This document shows, in pieces, positions 9,464 through 16,602 of a stretch of DNA of 37,808 nucleotides. This DNA comes from Bacteroidales bacterium (GTDB taxonomy: Bacteria; Bacteroidota; Bacteroidia; Bacteroidales; JAEINX01), in contig JAEINX010000033.1 in assembly GCA_016342645.1 (NCBI GenBank), positions 1 through 37,808 on the forward strand. The letters are read 5' to 3'. How positions within the stretch are numbered: position 1 is the first letter of the stretch; each line of letters starts with the position of its first letter. The notes under the pieces were generated by a model that searched no databases, had not been told where the DNA came from, and saw only the letters and a list, made by a program, of their open reading frames with translations. The position numbers were made by a program, and so were the translations under genes.

Positions 9464-9839
9464 TATTGAAGAAATTCTACAATATTTAATATCAAAGAAT
9501 ATTGTTTCACAGATAATTGAGGTTTTTTCTGATGAAACAGTAAATAGAGGGTATTATAAAATTCTTTGCAAATTAATACCCTCTGACTATAAGTTACAAA
9601 TAAAATGGATTAATACACCTGAAAATTTCATTTATTCATATCAATTATTTTCCAACACGCATTTATTAAGATGGGATAATTCACCACATTTTCCAGATAT
9701 AAGCACTTTCCCTCATCATTTTCATGATATTAATGAAAAAATAAAACACTCAATAGTTTCAGGTAAGGATATAAAAACTGATCTGGATATAATATTTAAA
9801 AAAATAATAGCGTTTATTGATAATGAGTTGACAAAATAA
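9453..9839 (+). CDS. TumE/DUF6516-family toxin-like protein
   Basis: A 128-residue protein. The block HLLRWDNSPH (residues 70-79) followed by FPHHFHD (86-92) matches the conserved core of the DUF6516/TumE family as I remember it, where RWDNxPHH and FPHHxH are the hallmark. An N-terminal helical region and a strand-rich middle (KLQIKWINTPENFIYSYQLF) precede it, and the length is typical. Family members are reported as the toxin half of a type II toxin-antitoxin pair, with the target not well defined. Here the gene is second, overlapping a small gene of unknown family. It ends 45 bases before ftsE. The family call is by eye. Confidence 0.72.
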   Translation: MQIDIEEILQYLISKNIVSQIIEVFSDETVNRGYYKILCKLIPSDYKLQIKWINTPENFIYSYQLFSNTHLLRWDNSPHFPDISTFPHHFHDINEKIKHSIVSGKDIKTDLDIIFKKIIAFIDNELTK

Positions 9840-9883
9840 TACACTCAAATATTTATATCGTAAAATTTTTAAAAAGTAATTAA

Positions 9884-10570
9884 ATGTCAAACGAACCAAT
9901 AATCAAACTCGAAAATGTTTCGGTTTTTCAAAAGAAAATATTGATACTTACAAGGGTGAGTTTACAGATATTTCCCGGAGAATTTGTTTACATAATCGGA
10001 AAAACAGGAACCGGCAAAAGCAGTTTGTTAAAAACTTTATATTCTGAAATTCCATTAATGGAAGGCGAAGCAATCGTAGCTGGCTACGACTTGAAAAAAA
10101 TTAAAACTAAGGAAGTTCCATTCCTACGCCGAAAACTTGGAATTGTTTTTCAGGATTTTCAACTACTCATCGACAGAACCGTAAATGATAATCTTTCTTT
10201 TGTTTTGAAAGCAACCGGTTGGAAAAATAATGCTCAAATTCAGGATCGCATTCAGTTGGTTTTACAAAAAGTTGGCATACCGACAAAAGGTTTTAAAATG
10301 CCTCACCAATTATCAGGTGGCGAGCAGCAAAGAGTTGCAATTGCAAGAGCTTTACTTAATGATCCTGAAATTATTCTCGCCGACGAGCCAACCGGTAATT
10401 TAGACCCTGAAACATCTCAGGGTTTGATGAAACTGCTTTTTGATATTAGTGAATCGGGAAGAGCAGTCCTGATGGCGACCCATAATTATTCTATTATACA
10501 AAAGTACCCGGCAAAAATATTGAAATGTGAAGATGGAAACGTTATTTTTTCAGGAAATGAGACTAAGTAA
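9884..10570 (+). CDS. ftsE: FtsE, cell-division ABC transporter ATP-binding subunit
   Basis: A 228-residue ABC ATPase with Walker A GKTGTGKS (39-46), a Q-loop FQDFQLL, the signature [16 protein letters not shown], Walker [13 protein letters not shown] and the H-loop MATHN. The block [20 protein letters not shown] is the FtsE/LolD-type signature, and the short length with no extra domain fits FtsE best. FtsE works with the membrane protein FtsX to activate septal peptidoglycan hydrolases. ftsX is not beside it, which I recall is usual in Bacteroidota. LolD is the alternative. The 3' end overlaps the convergent glycosyltransferase gene by 21 bases. Confidence 0.85.
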   Translation: MSNEPIIKLENVSVFQKKILILTRVSLQIFPGEFVYIIGKTGTGKSSLLKTLYSEIPLMEGEAIVAGYDLKKIKTKEVPFLRRKLGIVFQDFQLLIDRTVNDNLSFVLKATGWKNNAQIQDRIQLVLQKVGIPTKGFKMPHQLSGGEQQRVAIARALLNDPEIILADEPTGNLDPETSQGLMKLLFDISESGRAVLMATHNYSIIQKYPAKILKCEDGNVIFSGNETK

Positions 10571-11692
10571 ACGGGCAACATTCACACTGTTTGAATAATG
10601 TTTTTGAAGTTTTTCTTTTCGTTTTTCTACCTGCGAAACATCAAATTCCATCAAAAACAATTTCTTAATTCTTTCTATTAGTTCATCTGCCGAATTTGAC
10701 TTAAAACAGAGGTCATCAAGGCCCGTACCATTCAACATTTCATTATTAACCAAACAAAACCGTCCATTGTATAAAACATTTAAAAGCTTAAGTTTTAAAC
10801 CCGTAGCTTGAAAAGTAACTAAAACATTTATATGGGCTTCTCTGATCAATTCAAACATCTTCTCGTCTGGAGGATTTGAAATTAACTCTACATTTTCGGT
10901 TTTATCAACAAGTTTTACAATATTTTGAGGAGGATTTGAACCTGCTATTATTAATTTAAAATCAAGATATTTAAAAACCTCATTAATTAAAAATGATGCA
11001 GCATAAGCATTTTCGGGCACTTCGATATTTCCGTGATATAAAGCATATTTTCCTTTTCCGGGTTTAACATCAAAAGTATTGTTCGCATGAAAGCTCGGTA
11101 AAAAATATATTTTACTGTTTTTTTTAAAATTCTTTTTCAAATAATCCGTATCATGCTGTGAAACAACTAACATTATCGAAGCATGTTTTAAAATGTATTG
11201 ATAAACTCTAAGTTTTAATCCCTCAGATAGAAAATATATTTTTTTAAATATATTTTTTTCTACTTTGTATAAATTATAATAATATTTATGTTCAATATTG
11301 CTTTCACGATAAATTTTTACACGGTTTTTCAGTCGCTTATCACTAATTGCATAGCAAGAATGCAAACCTTCAAACAAGATCGGATAATCATCCTTAAGCA
11401 AATTCTTTATCATCTCCTCCGAACGACGGCTTTTAACAATATAAGGTTTCATACTTAAACCTGACAAAAATCCTAACTTTCGTTCGTAATAATACACCTT
11501 CGAGCAATATTTTTCAAGGATAGGGGCACGGTCCCGGCCCGGATACTCAAAACAATGTAGAATAATATTTATTCCCTTTTTATGAAGCGAAATTAATTTA
11601 TAATAAACATCAATTACACCTCCGTAATTCGGTGGGTAAGGAATATCAAAAGCAACGATATGTAAAGAGTTATTTGGGAAGATGATTTTCAT
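10550..11692 (-). CDS. Glycosyltransferase, GT-B fold (GT4-like)
   Basis: A 380-residue protein with the two-domain plan of a retaining GT-B enzyme. The N-terminal part has IPYPPNYGGVIDVYYKLISL (a donor/acceptor-side glycine-rich loop) and the C-terminal part has ALYHGNIEVPEN, FKLIIAGSNPP and GLKLKLLNVLYNGR, which correspond to the nucleotide-sugar binding half. There are no membrane segments; it is probably a cytoplasmic or membrane-peripheral enzyme that builds a surface polysaccharide. The ATG overlaps the stop of the preceding antitoxin-like gene by one base (TAATG), so it is the last gene of a three-gene operon. Sugar specificity cannot be read. Confidence 0.8.
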   Translation of the reverse strand: MKIIFPNNSLHIVAFDIPYPPNYGGVIDVYYKLISLHKKGINIILHCFEYPGRDRAPILEKYCSKVYYYERKLGFLSGLSMKPYIVKSRRSEEMIKNLLKDDYPILFEGLHSCYAISDKRLKNRVKIYRESNIEHKYYYNLYKVEKNIFKKIYFLSEGLKLRVYQYILKHASIMLVVSQHDTDYLKKNFKKNSKIYFLPSFHANNTFDVKPGKGKYALYHGNIEVPENAYAASFLINEVFKYLDFKLIIAGSNPPQNIVKLVDKTENVELISNPPDEKMFELIREAHINVLVTFQATGLKLKLLNVLYNGRFCLVNNEMLNGTGLDDLCFKSNSADELIERIKKLFLMEFDVSQVEKRKEKLQKHYSNSVNVARLLSLIS

Positions 11693-11898
11693 TATTTATC
11701 TCTGAATATTTCTTCCATAGGAATTCCTTTAAGAATTCCTGCTCTATGGGTCTTAAGTCTTTTTTCTGATTCTTCTGCCCAAATCTCATCAATTTGTCGA
11801 TCAGGTTCATCAAGGCTATTCAACAAACCTTCAATGAACATAAATCGATCTTCGGGTTTAAGAGCCAATGCTTTGCCTAATATTTCCTTACCACTCAT
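11692..11898 (-). CDS. Addiction-module antitoxin component, TIGR02574 family, no toxin partner
   Basis: I start it at the ATG at 11898 (MSGKEILGKALALKPEDR); a longer frame to 11940 is open but adds an atypical leader. The 68-residue product matches the TIGR02574 antitoxin family: MSxxEIL at the start, then LKPEDRFMFIEGLLNSLDEP, then WAEESEKRLKTHRAGILKGI and PMEEIF. Such proteins normally precede a ParE/RelE-fold toxin. Here the next gene is a glycosyltransferase that begins on the stop codon (TAATG), and none of the neighbouring genes looks like a toxin. It is therefore either an orphan remnant kept by its place in the operon, or it has another job there. Confidence 0.78.
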   Translation of the reverse strand: MSGKEILGKALALKPEDRFMFIEGLLNSLDEPDRQIDEIWAEESEKRLKTHRAGILKGIPMEEIFRDK

Positions 11899-11993
11899 GT
11901 AAATATCAACTTTTATAATTAATATATCATATTTTACCAACTACAAAAATACGTAAAATTTCCGAATTCAATAACAGGCTCTTTTGTAAACAA

Positions 11994-13121
11994 TTACTTA
12001 CCATCACTTTTTCTAAATTTAGAATATACTTTTATTAATATTTTTTCTTCATTCTCCCAACAAAGTTCTTTAGCGGCAATTTTTGCATTTGAGGAATATT
12101 CTTCAAGTTTTTTCTTATTTCTTAATAACTCATTAAGTTTTTCAGCAACATGTTTAACATCACACTTTTCAATGGCTTCACCTATATTGTATTTTTTTAT
12201 TATTTTGCTTGTTTCGGGAAAAGGTGATATCAAAACAGGTAAGCCTGCTTGAATATAATCAAAAAATTTGTTTGGCAATGAATAATAATAATTTAAGCCC
12301 AAATTTTCCTCCAGTGTGATTCCAATTGTACCAAGTTGTGTATAGGCTTTAAGTTTTTCCAAAGGTATTCTGCCTGTGAAGATAATCTTGTTTTGAAGAT
12401 TTAGTTTAATTGAATAGTCTATCAACTCTTGTTTGATGTCTCCATCACCAATTATTAGCAATATAGCATTGTCAATGTATTGCATAACTTCAATGGCCAA
12501 TTCCAATCCTCTACCCATGTTTAGCGAACCTTGGTATAAGATCACATTTTTGTTATTTGGCAATTTTAAGGAAGGAGGCCCTGTGATTGAATCAGTTTTT
12601 GATAGAAATGGAACATTTCGTACAACCTTAAAATCCTTACCGTATTTGCTATTATAGATATCTGCAATTCCATCACTAACTGTGTATCCGGTTTTTACAT
12701 TTGGCATAAGCATTTTCTCAAGACAAAGCCATATTTTTTTAATTTTAGGTCGATTCTGAAGTTCAGGAACTTCGGGAAAGTATTCATGGCCATCAAAAAC
12801 AAGCGATATATGTTTTAATTTATTTGCTAAATGATTAGCAAGTAATGTATCCAAATCATTTGAAACCAAAAGATCTACTTTATGAAAAAGAAGATAAAGG
12901 AACAACCTGATGTTGTATTCGGCATAAAAAAACGGCCCTTTTTGAAAAAGTAAAAGCATTCGCTTCATTTTATACTTTCTCTTTTTAAGAGGAAGGCTAT
13001 CCTTTTTTTTTCTTCCTACCAGAGTAACATCCCAACCAAGTTTAACTAAAGTATTTGACACTTTATCAACTCTTTGATCGGTTGACAAATCATTAGTAAC
13101 TGAAATTATTACTCTTTGCAT
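11994..13121 (-). CDS. Glycosyltransferase family 4-like protein
   Basis: A 375-residue GT-B glycosyltransferase. The N-terminal half has VIISVTNDLSTDQRVDKVSN and FDGHEYFPEVPELQ, both common in the Glyco_trans_4-like domain of Bacteroidota. The C-terminal half has VILYQGSLNMGRGLELAIEV, IIFTGRIPLEKL and the E-x7-E region LPNKFFDYIQAGLPVLISPF. It would transfer a sugar from a nucleotide donor, probably to a lipid-linked or surface glycan. It is the first gene of the minus-strand operon with the antitoxin-like gene (95 bases on) and a second glycosyltransferase. A -7 box lies 35 bases upstream. Confidence 0.87.
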   Translation of the reverse strand: MQRVIISVTNDLSTDQRVDKVSNTLVKLGWDVTLVGRKKKDSLPLKKRKYKMKRMLLLFQKGPFFYAEYNIRLFLYLLFHKVDLLVSNDLDTLLANHLANKLKHISLVFDGHEYFPEVPELQNRPKIKKIWLCLEKMLMPNVKTGYTVSDGIADIYNSKYGKDFKVVRNVPFLSKTDSITGPPSLKLPNNKNVILYQGSLNMGRGLELAIEVMQYIDNAILLIIGDGDIKQELIDYSIKLNLQNKIIFTGRIPLEKLKAYTQLGTIGITLEENLGLNYYYSLPNKFFDYIQAGLPVLISPFPETSKIIKKYNIGEAIEKCDVKHVAEKLNELLRNKKKLEEYSSNAKIAAKELCWENEEKILIKVYSKFRKSDGK

Positions 13122-13155
13122 TTTTCTATTTCAACCATTTAGTATTTTTTGTTTA

Positions 13156-13163
13156 CAAAAGTA
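13156..13163 (-). promoter_or_regulatory. Probable -7 box of the glycosyltransferase operon
   Basis: Read on the minus strand this is TACTTTTG (TAnnTTTG), 35 bases before the ATG at 13121. It is followed by TAAACAAA, as at 19837-19854, so the two sites share 17 of 18 bases. No TTG lies at the usual distance. Confidence 0.4.
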
Positions 13164-13211
13164 GTTGATTTTTTGCATAATTTGACTTAATTATTTACTT
13201 GAAAAAATAAC

Positions 13212-13228
13212 GTAAATACGGTATTTAC
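13212..13228. promoter_or_regulatory. Perfect palindrome GTAAATAC-g-GTATTTAC, candidate operator
   Basis: Two 8-base arms are exact reverse complements around one G. It lies between the divergent glycosyltransferase and lipoprotein operons, and its right arm falls where the -33 element would be relative to the -7 box at 13247. That position suits a dimeric regulator acting on the lipoprotein operon. Which regulator binds is unknown. Confidence 0.5.
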
Positions 13229-13246
13229 AACTGGTTTTCATTATAG

Positions 13247-13254
13247 TAATTTTG
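13247..13254 (+). promoter_or_regulatory. Probable -7 box of the surface-lipoprotein operon
   Basis: TAATTTTG matches TAnnTTTG, about 93 bases before the first gene at 13347. The -33 position is occupied by the palindrome at 13212-13228 instead of a TTG. Confidence 0.45.
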
Positions 13255-13346
13255 CTTTTTTTAATTAGTAGTTTATGGATTCTTATTACTATTAAGAAAT
13301 TTTTTAACATAAACAATTTAAAGGATCCTAATTAAATTTTTATATA

Positions 13347-14132
13347 ATGAAAAAAGAATGTTTTTTTGCAATCCTAATTTTTTTTATTGGGAGTTTAGTT
13401 TTTCAATCGTGTAAAAGAGAAGGATGTACAAATCCAAAAGCTGAGAATTATGATTTGAAAGCAAAAACTGATGATGGGTCTTGCGTTATTTGTGGATGTA
13501 CAAATCCAAACGCAATAAATTATGATTCTGAGGCAACAAACGATGATGGCTCATGTATAATTTATGGTTGTACAAATCCAGACGCAGATAATTACAATCC
13601 TGATGCAACCACAGACGATGGTTCATGCATAATTAAGGGTTGTACAAATCCAGACGCAGAAAATTATAATCCTGATGCTACAGAGGATGATGGTTCTTGT
13701 ATAATATATGGTTGTACTGATCCTAATGCATTAAATTACAACCCTGAAGCTACAGATGATGATGGAAGTTGTACTTATAACGATCCTAAAGGAGAAGGAG
13801 TTTTTTGGGTAGATACCGATTATGGTATTGGTACTATTAGTGTTTATGTTGAAGGAACATTTGAAGGAAAAATTACAAGTTTTTATTCAACTGGAACTCC
13901 AGATTGTGGAGCTTCAGGTTGTGTAACCATCGAACGTGATCCGGGCTCATATTCTTTTTATGCTGAATCACAACTCGGAATTTATTGGAATGGTTCAATA
14001 ACAATTTCAAGCGGTGGTTGCAAGAGGATGAGATTATATATTACTAAAGAAGGAAAATCATCAATCTCAATTAATGAAGAAGTAGTAAATTCTTTTGTTA
14101 CTCCTTTTGAAGAAATTATGAAACCTATATAA
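13347..14132 (+). CDS. Surface lipoprotein with five GCTNP...DDGSC repeats
   Basis: A 261-residue protein. A lipoprotein signal ends at FQSC (Cys22). Five tandem 24-residue repeats run over residues 26-145, each of the form GCTNPxAxNYxxxATxDDGS followed by C. The paired cysteines and Asp-rich loops suggest disulphide-stapled, metal-binding units, and such repeats are common in Bacteroidota surface and adhesin proteins. A beta-rich C-terminal domain (about 150-261) includes GTISVYVEGTFEGKITSFYS, CGASGCVTIERDPGSYSF and ITISSGGCKRMRLY, and resembles small carboxypeptidase-regulatory-like or PEGA-like domains. It opens an operon: the next gene starts seven bases after its stop. Its function is unknown; surface display or attachment is inferred. 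Confidence 0.8.
   Translation: MKKECFFAILIFFIGSLVFQSCKREGCTNPKAENYDLKAKTDDGSCVICGCTNPNAINYDSEATNDDGSCIIYGCTNPDADNYNPDATTDDGSCIIKGCTNPDAENYNPDATEDDGSCIIYGCTDPNALNYNPEATDDDGSCTYNDPKGEGVFWVDTDYGIGTISVYVEGTFEGKITSFYSTGTPDCGASGCVTIERDPGSYSFYAESQLGIYWNGSITISSGGCKRMRLYITKEGKSSISINEEVVNSFVTPFEEIMKPI
13422..13781 (+). repeat. Five tandem 72-bp coding repeats
   Basis: The DNA of the GCTNP repeats has a strict 72-base period over five units. Units 3 and 4 are nearly identical at DNA level (TGTACAAATCCAGACGCAGA in both), which suggests recent duplication and possible copy-number variation between strains. Confidence 0.85.
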
Positions 14133-14139
14133 TAAAGAA

Positions 14140-15228
14140 ATGAAAATAAAAAGATATTTTTTGTTTATCGTATTGTTATCAATATTATATGGATGTAAAA
14201 AAGACGATAATGACTCATTAAAAGGTTACAGCGATTTCTGGGGGATCTCTCCAAAATACTGGCCTATTGAGATAGGAAATAAATGGGGGTATATTGATAA
14301 AAAAGGCAAAGTTAAAATTGAACCACAGTTCGATGATGTTGGGTGGTTTTGTTTTAATATGGCTGCATATAGAAACAATAACCTTCTCGGCTATATCAAT
14401 GATAAAGGAGAAATTGAAATATTTGCACAGTACATTGAATGCGGACAGTTCACTAGAGAAGGATTAGCTAAAGTTAGAAATCAAAAAAATGACTATGGCT
14501 ACATTGATAAAAAAGGTATAGTTAAGATTGGATTTCAGTTTGAATATGCCTTAAGTTTTCATGATGACATGGCTATAATTAAGAATAACAACCTATTTGG
14601 AGCTATAAATAAAGAAGGAGAAATTGTTATTAAGCCGATATATGAAGATATGTATTATTATTCGGAAGGGCTTGCACGTGTTTCATTAATAAATGAAAAA
14701 TCAGGTTTTATTGATAAAGATGGGAAAATTGTAATTCAAGCTATTTATGATGATGCCGGTTATTTTTCAAATGAAATGGCATGGATTCGTATTGAAGAAA
14801 ATTATGGCTATATTGATAAAACAGGCAAGATAGTAATCAGCCCTACATATTCAAATGCAAAAGCTTTTTGGGAAGAAAAAGCAGCGGTAAAAATTTCAGA
14901 TAAGTGGGGCTATATTGATAAAAATGGCAAATTAGCTATTCCTCTTGTATTTGATGAAGCCTATTATTTTTCCGATGGTGTTGCTTGTGTAAAACAAAAT
15001 GATTACTATGGTTTTATTGATCATAATGGCGATTATATTATTCAACCCCAATTTAAAAATACTGATGAATTTTATAACGGTATTGCTTGGGTAATGTTTC
15101 AAGATAATTCATGGGGATATATTGACAAAGAAGGTAAGATAATTTGGAAATATTCGAGTGAGTTAAAAGAAAAATCAATGTATAAAAATTCAGAAAATCG
15201 TTCAGAAAGAATGCTTTTAAATAATTAA
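14140..15228 (+). CDS. WG-repeat lipoprotein
   Basis: A 362-residue protein with a lipoprotein signal ending in LYGC (Cys19). From about residue 45 to 340 it is built from nine WG/KWG repeats, each like NKWGYIDKKGKVKIEPQFDD, with the [WYL]G[YFA]I[DN]xxG core at each start. WG-repeat proteins are thought to fold as beta-propeller-like or solenoid modules, but their biochemical role is not established. The tail after the last repeat is short and hydrophilic. It is the second gene of the three-gene surface operon, seven bases after the GCTNP lipoprotein and 14 bases before a small outer-membrane barrel. This suggests it is a cell-envelope partner of both. Confidence 0.85.
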   Translation: MKIKRYFLFIVLLSILYGCKKDDNDSLKGYSDFWGISPKYWPIEIGNKWGYIDKKGKVKIEPQFDDVGWFCFNMAAYRNNNLLGYINDKGEIEIFAQYIECGQFTREGLAKVRNQKNDYGYIDKKGIVKIGFQFEYALSFHDDMAIIKNNNLFGAINKEGEIVIKPIYEDMYYYSEGLARVSLINEKSGFIDKDGKIVIQAIYDDAGYFSNEMAWIRIEENYGYIDKTGKIVISPTYSNAKAFWEEKAAVKISDKWGYIDKNGKLAIPLVFDEAYYFSDGVACVKQNDYYGFIDHNGDYIIQPQFKNTDEFYNGIAWVMFQDNSWGYIDKEGKIIWKYSSELKEKSMYKNSENRSERMLLNN

Positions 15229-15242
15229 TAAAATAACATGTT

Positions 15243-15875
15243 ATGAAAATTAAATTACTTTTAGTTTTAGGATTGTTTGTGTTTTCAAGTGCATTTGCAC
15301 AAGTAGAAAAAGGGAATTTAGGAATTGTAAATAGTGCATATTTTGGCTATGTTTCCATGACAAGCCAACCGATATATGATGGGGACTCTGATAGTGATGA
15401 GAAAACTACTACTCAGCAACTCAGCATAAATCCAGTTATAGGATATTTTGTTATTGATAACTTAATGATAGGAATGTCAGTGGCCTATACCACAAAAAAA
15501 ATAAAATATGATGGTGAATGGTCGGATCCTGAAACATCAAGCATAATTGCAGTTAGTGGGGACTATTTTTTTGGAAAAAACAAAGCAAAACCATTTCTGG
15601 AAGCAGCTATAGGATATCGGACATTATCAATTGGGAATAAAGATGAAGATGCATTTAGTGGTTTATCCTTTGGCGGTGGAGCAGGGCTTTGCTATTTTAT
15701 AAATAAAAATATAGGTGCAAATATTGGTTTTGGATATTTAATATCAAAGCTTAAAAACAAATCTGATAAAAAATTTCATTACAATAATAAAGATCTGTCA
15801 TTTAGATTAGGTTTTATCTTTACTATCAATACAATTAAATCAAATTCTAAGAAAAACAAGAATAATTCAATTTAA
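15243..15875 (+). CDS. Small outer-membrane beta-barrel protein
   Basis: A 210-residue protein with a signal peptide (MKIKLLLVLGLFVFSSAFA, cut near AQ). Alternating hydrophobic strands with glycine-rich turns follow, such as ISVIGY-like NPVIGYFVIDNLMIGMSVAY, KPFLEAAIGYRTLSIG, GLSFGGGAGLCYFINKNIGA and the last strand DLSFRLGFIFTINTI. This is the pattern of the OmpW/outer-membrane beta-barrel (porin_OmpA-like, OMP_b-brl) group with about eight strands. It ends with a lysine/asparagine-rich tail rather than a terminal Phe. It closes the operon with the two repeat lipoproteins and may anchor or assist them; a shared function is inference. Confidence 0.82.
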   Translation: MKIKLLLVLGLFVFSSAFAQVEKGNLGIVNSAYFGYVSMTSQPIYDGDSDSDEKTTTQQLSINPVIGYFVIDNLMIGMSVAYTTKKIKYDGEWSDPETSSIIAVSGDYFFGKNKAKPFLEAAIGYRTLSIGNKDEDAFSGLSFGGGAGLCYFINKNIGANIGFGYLISKLKNKSDKKFHYNNKDLSFRLGFIFTINTIKSNSKKNKNNSI

Positions 15876-15905
15876 TATATTTTTAGTTACATACATTTAT
15901 TTTTG

Positions 15906-15952
15906 AAGGCTGTCTTTTATTTCGGATAGAAATGATATAAGATAGCCTTTAA
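15906..15952. terminator. Bidirectional terminator between convergent operons
   Basis: AAGGCTGTCTT (15906-15916) pairs with AAGATAGCCTT (15939-15949) with one G-T pair, 22 bases apart, followed by T residues on the plus strand. It lies between the end of the surface operon and the end of the response-regulator gene, so it can serve both. The loop is longer than usual. Confidence 0.6.
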
Positions 15953-15965
15953 TTAATCATTATAA

Positions 15966-16601
15966 TTACAACTTAATAAAGCCCTCCTTATACGCTTTCA
16001 CAATTGCCTCCACACCACATCTTACATGTAATTTTTTGTATATATTTTTCACATGTGTATCAACTGTATTGAAAGTAATATTAAGTATATCGGCAATTTG
16101 CTTTTTTGGGAAACCTTCAGCCATGAGCATCAATATTTCTTTTTCTCTTTTTGTGATTTTTACTTTAGAGAACTTCTTTTTTCTGAAGAATTGAAGAAGC
16201 ATTTGGGCAATAGATGGACTAAAATAACTTCCACCTGAAATGATTTCATCAATTGCATTTTTAAATCGTTTTTCGGGTTCGCCTTTTAATAAATACCCGC
16301 AAGCTCCTTTTTTCAAAGAGTTAAAAACTTTTTCCTCGTCATCAAATATTGTCAACATGGCTATTTTTGCCTCCGGGCAGTATGAAAGTATATCTACAAT
16401 ACCTGAAATCCCGTCCTTTCCGGGCAAACCGATATCAAGTATCACCAAATCAATTTTTTTACTATTATTAAAATATTCTAAAGCTTCTTCAAGAGAATGA
16501 AAGCATGAATCTACTTCAATGTTTTCAATTGAATTAAGAAGTTCTTCAACTTCATTACAATATTCAATATTATCTTCGATTATTATTGCCTTTAATTTCA
16601 T
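15966..16601 (-). CDS. NarL/FixJ-family response regulator
   Basis: A 211-residue transcription regulator. The receiver domain (residues 1-120) has the acidic pair IIEDN (Glu9, Asp10), the phospho-acceptor Asp56 in VILDIGLPGKDG, the switch Thr in AMLTIFDD and the conserved Lys in YLLKG. The C-terminal LuxR-type HTH (about 145-205) reads KITKREKEILMLMAEGFPKK, then IADILNITFNTVDTHVKNIY. It begins one base after the stop of the sensor kinase, so the two form one operon and surely one signalling pair. Targets are unknown; the facing surface operon is a candidate because of its position. Confidence 0.93.
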   Translation of the reverse strand: MKLKAIIIEDNIEYCNEVEELLNSIENIEVDSCFHSLEEALEYFNNSKKIDLVILDIGLPGKDGISGIVDILSYCPEAKIAMLTIFDDEEKVFNSLKKGACGYLLKGEPEKRFKNAIDEIISGGSYFSPSIAQMLLQFFRKKKFSKVKITKREKEILMLMAEGFPKKQIADILNITFNTVDTHVKNIYKKLHVRCGVEAIVKAYKEGFIKL

Positions 16602-16602
16602 T

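Noticed and set aside
9884-10570. LolD lipoprotein-release ATPase
   Set aside because: Possible from the ABC core alone, but the FtsE-type signature and lack of a LolC/E partner favour FtsE. Kept only as an alternative.
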